Below are positions 58,376-64,000 of a stretch of DNA of 64,000 bases, one piece after another. The position numbers and the translations under genes are program-made. Source of the DNA: Lingula anatina (Eukaryota; Brachiopoda; Lingulata; Lingulida; Lingulidae); the NCBI RefSeq assembly GCF_001039355.2, contig NW_019775608.1, forward strand, positions 202,645 through 266,644. Direction: 5' to 3'. The notes under the pieces are model-generated. The model searched no databases. It was not told where the DNA came from and saw nothing but the letters and a program-made list of their open reading frames with translations. Position 1 is the stretch's first letter, and the number at the start of each line of letters is the position of its first letter.

Positions 58376-60390
58376 TATCGTAACATACAAAGCCACCCCG
58401 CATATTTGAAGTAAAATAAAATAACGACTTCTCACTTAAGAGGCGAACGTCACCAAAATACTCGAAATAAAATTATAGTAGAAAAAAAAACGACAATGCT
58501 GATTTACAAAAAAAAAGGTCATTTTTTTAAAGAAAAGAATTTCTTGTATACCTTAAATCTTTGAAACAAACACTACAAAAAGAACGTATTTTTTCATCAT
58601 CACGTGTCAGGTCTGGAGCAGGTGTTGACAATCATTGTCCTCAAGTTTTCTCTATTTTCAGTCGATTGGGTGAGCTCGTTGTTGGGCAGTCACTGATTTG
58701 TTGCAAAGGCATTAATGCCGTCAATGCATTATGTCCTGTGTCTTATTTTCATAGAGAATGTTAATATTTTCAATATAATGACAGTCAAAGACACCTTACA
58801 CACACCATTCACACGTTGAGAATAAAACAATCTTGCAAATAATAATGTAAAATACGCCTTTTTCTCTTGAGAATTGTATACACCCTTCTCAATAAGCATC
58901 GTCTTCTCTTATATTATCAGATAAAATTCAGATTTTTAAACTGTGCTTGATTTATCTCTTTATAATTGTATTTAAATGCACTGTGATTTCTCCTTGTTTT
59001 AAAGTGATATTATAATGAATTGATGTAGAAAGCATTTTGCTATTTAGGACATCCTTGTGGTTGGGAAGTAATCTTATATAAGATGGATGAAATTATATAT
59101 TTTTAACTTAAAAATATCTAACATTATCCACTGATAATACGGTTAGTGACCAGTCTTTTTCTCAAATGTTAAATGTGTATGAAAGCAATGCCTCTCTTTT
59201 ATAACTTTTGATATCACTTTTGTAATTGCTAATTTTTTTCTTTATAATGTAGGTTTTGTATTTGTAGGTGTAGTAAAACACTTATATGTACTCATTCACT
59301 TTTCAGTGCACATGGTCAGTTTTGTTTTCATAATGGGTGCTGTTATGTGATATTTTGCCCTGTAAAATTTACCGTGTTCATTCAAAATTGAAGGAAATGA
59401 CACTGTTTATGGCAACATTTTATAACAAGTTATGGTAATCTTTTACTGTTGTTTTTATTATAGCAAAATATTTTTTCTGATTTTAACAATAAATAGGCCT
59501 AGTTAAAACGTTTTTCTCTCTGTCACCCCCTTTCCTTCAAGGGTTGTAATTTTAACTACTTTTCGTTATACCAAACATGATCTTAAATCTGCTAAGCCTT
59601 GTTTTTATTTTTCTTTTACGAAAACAAATATAAAATAGGTTTCGCGCTAAAAAGGTCCACTTTTTTTCGAAAAAAGACACCCCCCCCTTTGAATTTGCTG
59701 CCTACGGGCCTGTAAATTCAGTAAAATTTCAGTACTATTTGAGGATATCATAACACAATTTCTTGAAGGAGGTATTTTGTCCCTATTGTTGTTGATTAAC
59801 CTCTCTTTTACTGAGTTTTAGTACAGCCTTCTGGCTTACGACTCCTCCGGAGGAGTCTAGGCTTCGTAGGCTAGTAGCTACGAAAAAAACGTCAGCGACC
59901 TTTTAGATTTTTCGTGAAACGGGACTTAGTGACATATGGACTTAATTACGTTGGTAACCAAGCTCTCAGTGAAACCGTCTTATAGGCTTATTTATTCATT
60001 TATTTATTTTATTTTTCAAACAGGGGTCAAGAATAATTTGGTTTTGTACCAGACAGCGGGACAAGAAGAAATAAACTCTTTATCATCCAAACTCTGATGG
60101 AAAGACAAGTTGAAGTTCAGAAAGATCTGTACCTGTGCTTCATACATTAATCAAAGACATTTTACAGAATAAACTACGAACATTTTACCAACGAAAAAAT
60201 AAAAAAAAACTTAAAGCATGTTATTGCTGACGCTTACTTTATGTATAGTCAAGACTGGCAATCAGGCTTGTACCTTTATGCTTATGATCTTAATCATTTA
60301 GTTCTATTCCCAAATAACATTAAAAGTGGACAAAACTGTTACAATTATAATATTTGTAATATTTGCTACGCCGGGTTTAGGAGCCCATGT
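58376..60390. other. Non-coding AT-rich stretch
   Basis: No supported exon or transposon. Confidence 0.35.
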
Positions 60391-60393
60391 AGA

Positions 60394-60395
<2 letters not shown>

Positions 60396-60445
<50 letters not shown>
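60396..60445. repeat. (AAT)n microsatellite
   Basis: About 16 units of aat. It lies just downstream of the GPCR stop, possibly in its 3' UTR. Confidence 0.97.
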
Positions 60446-60447
<2 letters not shown>

Positions 60448-60514
60448 AGGAAAAAAGTCAAACACAAACAAATATTAATTATTTACCTTGTGATAAAGGA
60501 TTCGTCTCGCCTGC

Positions 60515-61645
60515 TCAAGCAGAACATACGGTGGAGATAGCTGACTCTCCTGGCTTGGGCCCTTCTGGCTCTGCATATCTTTTGCGTTTGGCCACAGCGG
60601 GAGCAGCTTGTCCTTCTTTTCCCTGCTCTCTGTGACAACATAACGACTTCAAAGTGCTCCTGAACTTTTTCCCGAAGAGGCCATAAATGAAGAAATTGAT
60701 GCACGAGCTGAGTGTACAGATCATAACTATTATTGGATATACAAAAACCATGCTTCGCAGTTCACCAAAGCGCTGGTTCCCAAAAAGTCCAAAGAGACTA
60801 GATAGGGCCATAATTAAGGAGGCGGCCAAAGTGGTAAGGGCGATAACCAAGGTCATCTTGATCAAAGTACGATGGACACCCAACTTCTGCATGGCAATCA
60901 TAGTCGGATTCTTGGCAAGAACCCCCATGTGGTGGGCCATCTTCACATTCAAGATCAAAACAATTATGAAAGGAATTAAGAACTGAACAAAAAAGAAAGA
61001 AAAAAATGTATACATTTTGTGGAATTCTGAAACCGGGATTGGGGCACCGAGACAGAAAATCGGAGACGTCGTGTTCAAAGGACAATATCGCTCAGGCAGT
61101 GACCCAAAGAAATACCGTGGAACATCATTGAGAAAGGCAAAAATCACGACGCCACCAACTCTTAACGCCCAAACTTTAATACTTGCTGTTGCTCCACTTC
61201 GAAGGGCGTTCTCAGAGCAAAGGTGCAAATAACGGTCGAACGTTACGAGCACTACTAACCAGGGCGGGATCAAGAAGAGGGAATATTTCAACCCATACAG
61301 AAGCCGGAAGTGCTTAATCCGGAAGAAGAAGATGTTTTTGAACAACCCAGTATAGGGGAACATGGCCGGGAAGCTTGTGTTAAAGATCGTCGTTAAAAGA
61401 TTGACGTTATCGGCCACTGCTAAGCATATCAACAGAAATACAGTCGGGGTTCGTTTCTCGAAACGTGAAAATACAACCACAGAAAGAAAATTGAGAATAA
61501 TTCCAACCACACAAACGAGAGAAATCCCAATTCCACCTAAAGCGAAATAAAACAGATTGGTGAAAGCCAAATCAGGAATGTCCTCTTCTTTTTCGTCATT
61601 TTCAAGAAATGAGCTACCGTTGACCGACATCTCAGTCGCATTCAT
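60515..61645 (-). CDS. Class A GPCR, FMRFamide-receptor-like
   Basis: Intact single-exon receptor of 376 residues from ATG 61645 (an upstream TTG is not a likely start). The N terminus has NAT and NGS glycosylation sequons. Seven hydrophobic segments: TM1 GIILNFLSVVVFSR (Asn1.50), TM2 LAVADNVNLL (Asp2.50), TM3 ending VTFDRYLHLC, then TM4-TM6, and TM7 SSCINFFIYGLFGKKFR. The TM1-TM2 pattern and FDRY resemble invertebrate FMRFamide or peptide receptors. The CWxP motif of TM6 is not recognisable, NPxxY is replaced by NFFIY, and TM3 lacks the usual extracellular cysteine; loop 2 carries its own CPLNTTSPIFC pair. A basic tail (KRKR) and a Cys pair (LKSLCC) follow. Ligand unknown. It stands alone in its region. 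Confidence 0.85.
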   Translation of the reverse strand: MNATEMSVNGSSFLENDEKEEDIPDLAFTNLFYFALGGIGISLVCVVGIILNFLSVVVFSRFEKRTPTVFLLICLAVADNVNLLTTIFNTSFPAMFPYTGLFKNIFFFRIKHFRLLYGLKYSLFLIPPWLVVLVTFDRYLHLCSENALRSGATASIKVWALRVGGVVIFAFLNDVPRYFFGSLPERYCPLNTTSPIFCLGAPIPVSEFHKMYTFFSFFFVQFLIPFIIVLILNVKMAHHMGVLAKNPTMIAMQKLGVHRTLIKMTLVIALTTLAASLIMALSSLFGLFGNQRFGELRSMVFVYPIIVMICTLSSCINFFIYGLFGKKFRSTLKSLCCHREQGKEGQAAPAVAKRKRYAEPEGPKPGESAISTVCSA

Positions 61646-63480
61646 GACTTCCAAAACTTGAAGAAAATACCAGAGTGGAAAGCGCCGCGAAGTCGTTCAC
61701 AAGCTGAAGCAGTCTCAATGCGTGTCTTACTAAGTAAATTTTACATTTATACCTGATAGATGACTGACGTTTGACATCTTACACTTCAACCTGACGTGAA
61801 CTTGATGCGATAGAAATCCGTCGGTTTCCATTGACAACTGATTTTGATTGAAATACGCCACACATATTTTGCTAGAATATGCAAGCCTACGCCTACAGAT
61901 GCGATGCTGCCCCATAAAATGTCTTTACATGTTTTTCATTTGGGTTTTGTGAGGGGACTTGTATAGGTCTTACTGCGACACTCATCCAGACATGAGTTTT
62001 CCTGGCCTTTATTGACCCAGAAAGAAAAGCACAGCCAAAGTCATGGAGGCAGTTGAATATGTCTAATAATTACGATTTGAAAATAAGAGGAAGACAGTAC
62101 TTTGAAAGGTAGTCAGTAGAGGATTATTAAGCGTTTTTTCTTAGCAGGGTTTATATTCAAATGAAACTCGTCGTGACACCCTTAAGAAACGGTCAGTTAA
62201 AGGCCGCACTCACAACCAAGGCAAAATTAAGTGCCAGATTTTAGTTAAATTGGTGTGATTAAAAAAGAGCATTTCCATCACAATTAGGTTATAATATTGA
62301 GGACCAGTCATTATTGATGTTGGAAGGGGTTGGGATTGGAAGAGAAAAGGTCCGTGATCAGAAAAAACAACCCCTCCACCCCAATAGCATTCAGACTTTT
62401 ATTCAATAACAATTCGAAACAATTCTCACTTTGGATATATTTATTTATTTATCTTTATGATTAAAGGTAAAAAATATATATGCCATATAAGGAGCAGGGT
62501 GAGAGAATAACTATGGGGGGGGGGGCTGAGCAGCAAGACAAGCAGGATTTGCTCAAGGCACCTTTTGTAAAGACAGGAAAAACAAAACCCTTGAGACTTC
62601 TTGAGAAACAACACAATCAGAATTTGCTCAAAGGTCTTTGTTCAAATACAGGGATTATATAATGCACGAGATTCCTTGGAAACAATATATGTGTTAGATG
62701 GTACAAACCAATCTTTGCAGTTAATATACCTGATCAGTGTTTTAAATCATCTGGCTGGAAGCCAAACACTGACAGATCAAAATATTAATCGTTGAAACCC
62801 AATGCAAGTAAAGAGTCTCCAAGTTAGATTTGTCCAGAAAAGTCACTGAAATTGTAGTGTGACCCTTTGTCATTTAATGTAGGCCCTATTACATGAAGTT
62901 TTATTTGTTACGAAATATTTTTCAGCTTGGTAAGGACACGGGATATGTAAGTGCGTGACAAAAGAATGGTGTGAATAAAACAGAACGGTAGCGAAGGTTA
63001 AGGAAACCGACAGCATCCATACACCCCAAAACTACACTGTTATATAGATATATCTGGGATGAAGAACAATATAATGTTAAGAAAATATTAGTGGTGAAAA
63101 AATAATGCTAAAAATTGATAAAATAAAAAACAGCAATAAGACATACTAGAGAGAGAGAGAAAATGATTGGTGCAGAAAAACCCATCGATGGTGTATTTAC
63201 GAGGATGTTTAATGTATGAAAGAGAGGTACTAGTTTGAGAGAAGAGTGAACGTTAGTGCAGTCAATTAAAAATTGATGGAGAAGGTTGACATGCATATAT
63301 TATGACAGAATACATTTTGAATACATGATTAAGAATTGAAATAAAATTTAAACACTTCACAATAGTTGATATTGTTTTTACTGTTTTAATAACTGTGAAA
63401 CCGAACCTTTCGACATCAAGTAGGAATCAGACAAAATTGCAAAATTACCCAGCACTAAACAATCTCTCACTGCAGCACTA
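61646..63480. other. Upstream flank of the GPCR and non-coding DNA
   Basis: No other exon. A poly-G run at 62516-62525 and a (GA)n run at 63150-63160. The segments near 62520-62600 and 62600-62660 share a caggatttgctcaa...aaaccctt-like block, a small local duplication. Confidence 0.4.
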
Positions 63481-63655
63481 GAGACCCATTCAGAAAAGGG
63501 GACTAATTAGTCCGAGGGTCAAGTACGGCGACCCACTACAAAGCTTGCTATCTAATCCGCTAATAGACAATGCATAGATATCCCGTGGGGAAGTATTCGA
63601 GTGAGCGGACATATTTGACTCTCGGACTAGTTATTCCCCTATTCTGATTGGGGTC
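63481..63655. mobile_element. Foldback MITE family H2, copy 2
   Basis: Left arm gagacccattcagaaaa, then tagtccgagggtcaa; right arm ttgactctcggactag, then attctgattggggtc. Flanked by TAG on the left and TAA on the right. The internal aagcttgctatctaatccgc and cccgtggggaagtattcgag match copy 1 in inverted order. Confidence 0.85.
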
Positions 63656-63834
63656 TAAGTATACCATAGTTCAGGCGTACCATAGGTACCCGGTACATAC
63701 CGACTGTAATTATCGTTGTCCAACTCAAGGAGATGAGGAACCTAAGAGGTTAGGGCCATCTCTCCCCGAATAGGTTCTTGCTTTTAGCTGGCAAAATTTT
63801 GATATTACTTGCAATGATATGCCACGCATTCTTA

Positions 63835-64000
63835 GACCCCATTCCCATAGATATTTGATGGAGCTATCCCCCTGGGGAGTCTCACTAGATTGGTGTCAGC
63901 TTAACCGGCTTAAATGTCTGTCCTGCCTACTAAAAGCTGTAAGGGGGTAATTAACTACCGTGCGCGCTCGGCTGACAGCAATTTAGCGTGAACCCCCCTC
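63835..64000. mobile_element. MITE H1 copy cut by the window end
   Basis: Preceded by TTA (63832-63834). Begins gaccccattcccatagat and continues through gtcagcttaaccggctta and gctcggctgacagcaattta. It ends at the window edge before its right terminus. Confidence 0.85.

Overview
The window is AT-rich animal genomic DNA with short exons, GT-AG introns, many microsatellites and dense transposon debris. The proteins recognised (sphingosine-1-phosphate lyase, beta-1,4-galactosyltransferase, a type-B carboxylesterase start, a Kazal-type fragment, a peptide-receptor-like GPCR) fit an invertebrate metazoan, probably a marine one (mollusc or brachiopod-like, or a non-vertebrate deuterostome). The sequence alone does not fix the species. 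There is a 656-base N gap at 31413-32068 and a single N at 2710.

Layout. 1-2140 (+) holds five exons of a PLP-dependent sphingosine-1-phosphate lyase, ending just after the catalytic-lysine exon. A reverse-transcriptase fragment (-) follows at 2700-3288. A decayed Tc1/mariner copy sits at 5547-7205. The catalytic C-terminal half of a beta-1,4-galactosyltransferase lies at 9227-11806 (+). A long CR1/L2-like non-LTR retrotransposon fills about 13280-20793 (+). Its ORF1 starts with a J-domain-like segment and is split by a hAT-like insertion; its ORF2 carries endonuclease and reverse transcriptase and is broken three times. 21260-24180 (-) has signal-peptide, Kazal-like and unassigned exons. 26100-29420 carries a ~150-bp tandem repeat in which each unit holds a nuclear-receptor-type AGGTCA direct repeat.

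33580-51000 (-) is the most unusual block. Two related copies (A 33580-~42600, B 46396-~51000) of a multi-exon gene lie here. I recall the family from large multicopy families of uncharacterised fish and invertebrate proteins (DUF6729 type). Copy A retains a zinc-finger-like CxxC domain exon, tandemly amplified short exons and long arrays of an RDVP-type peptide repeat. Copy B lacks the DUF6729 exon but keeps the C-terminal cysteine motif. Both copies contain, downstream of their 3' ends, an inverted (antisense-oriented) fragment of one of their own coding exons. The G-rich end of copy B abuts a broken tRNA-Met sequence. The orphan first exon of a secreted carboxylesterase lies between the copies.

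51000-64000 contains a second Tc1 copy inserted in a 34-bp minisatellite, a possible unassigned terminal exon at 55601-55907 and an intact single-exon GPCR at 60515-61645 (-). Several foldback MITEs, two families with similar ends and TTA/TAA target duplications (PIF/Harbinger-like), recur through the window. Apart from the GPCR, no gene is both complete and undamaged here; most are partial, interrupted or missing exons.
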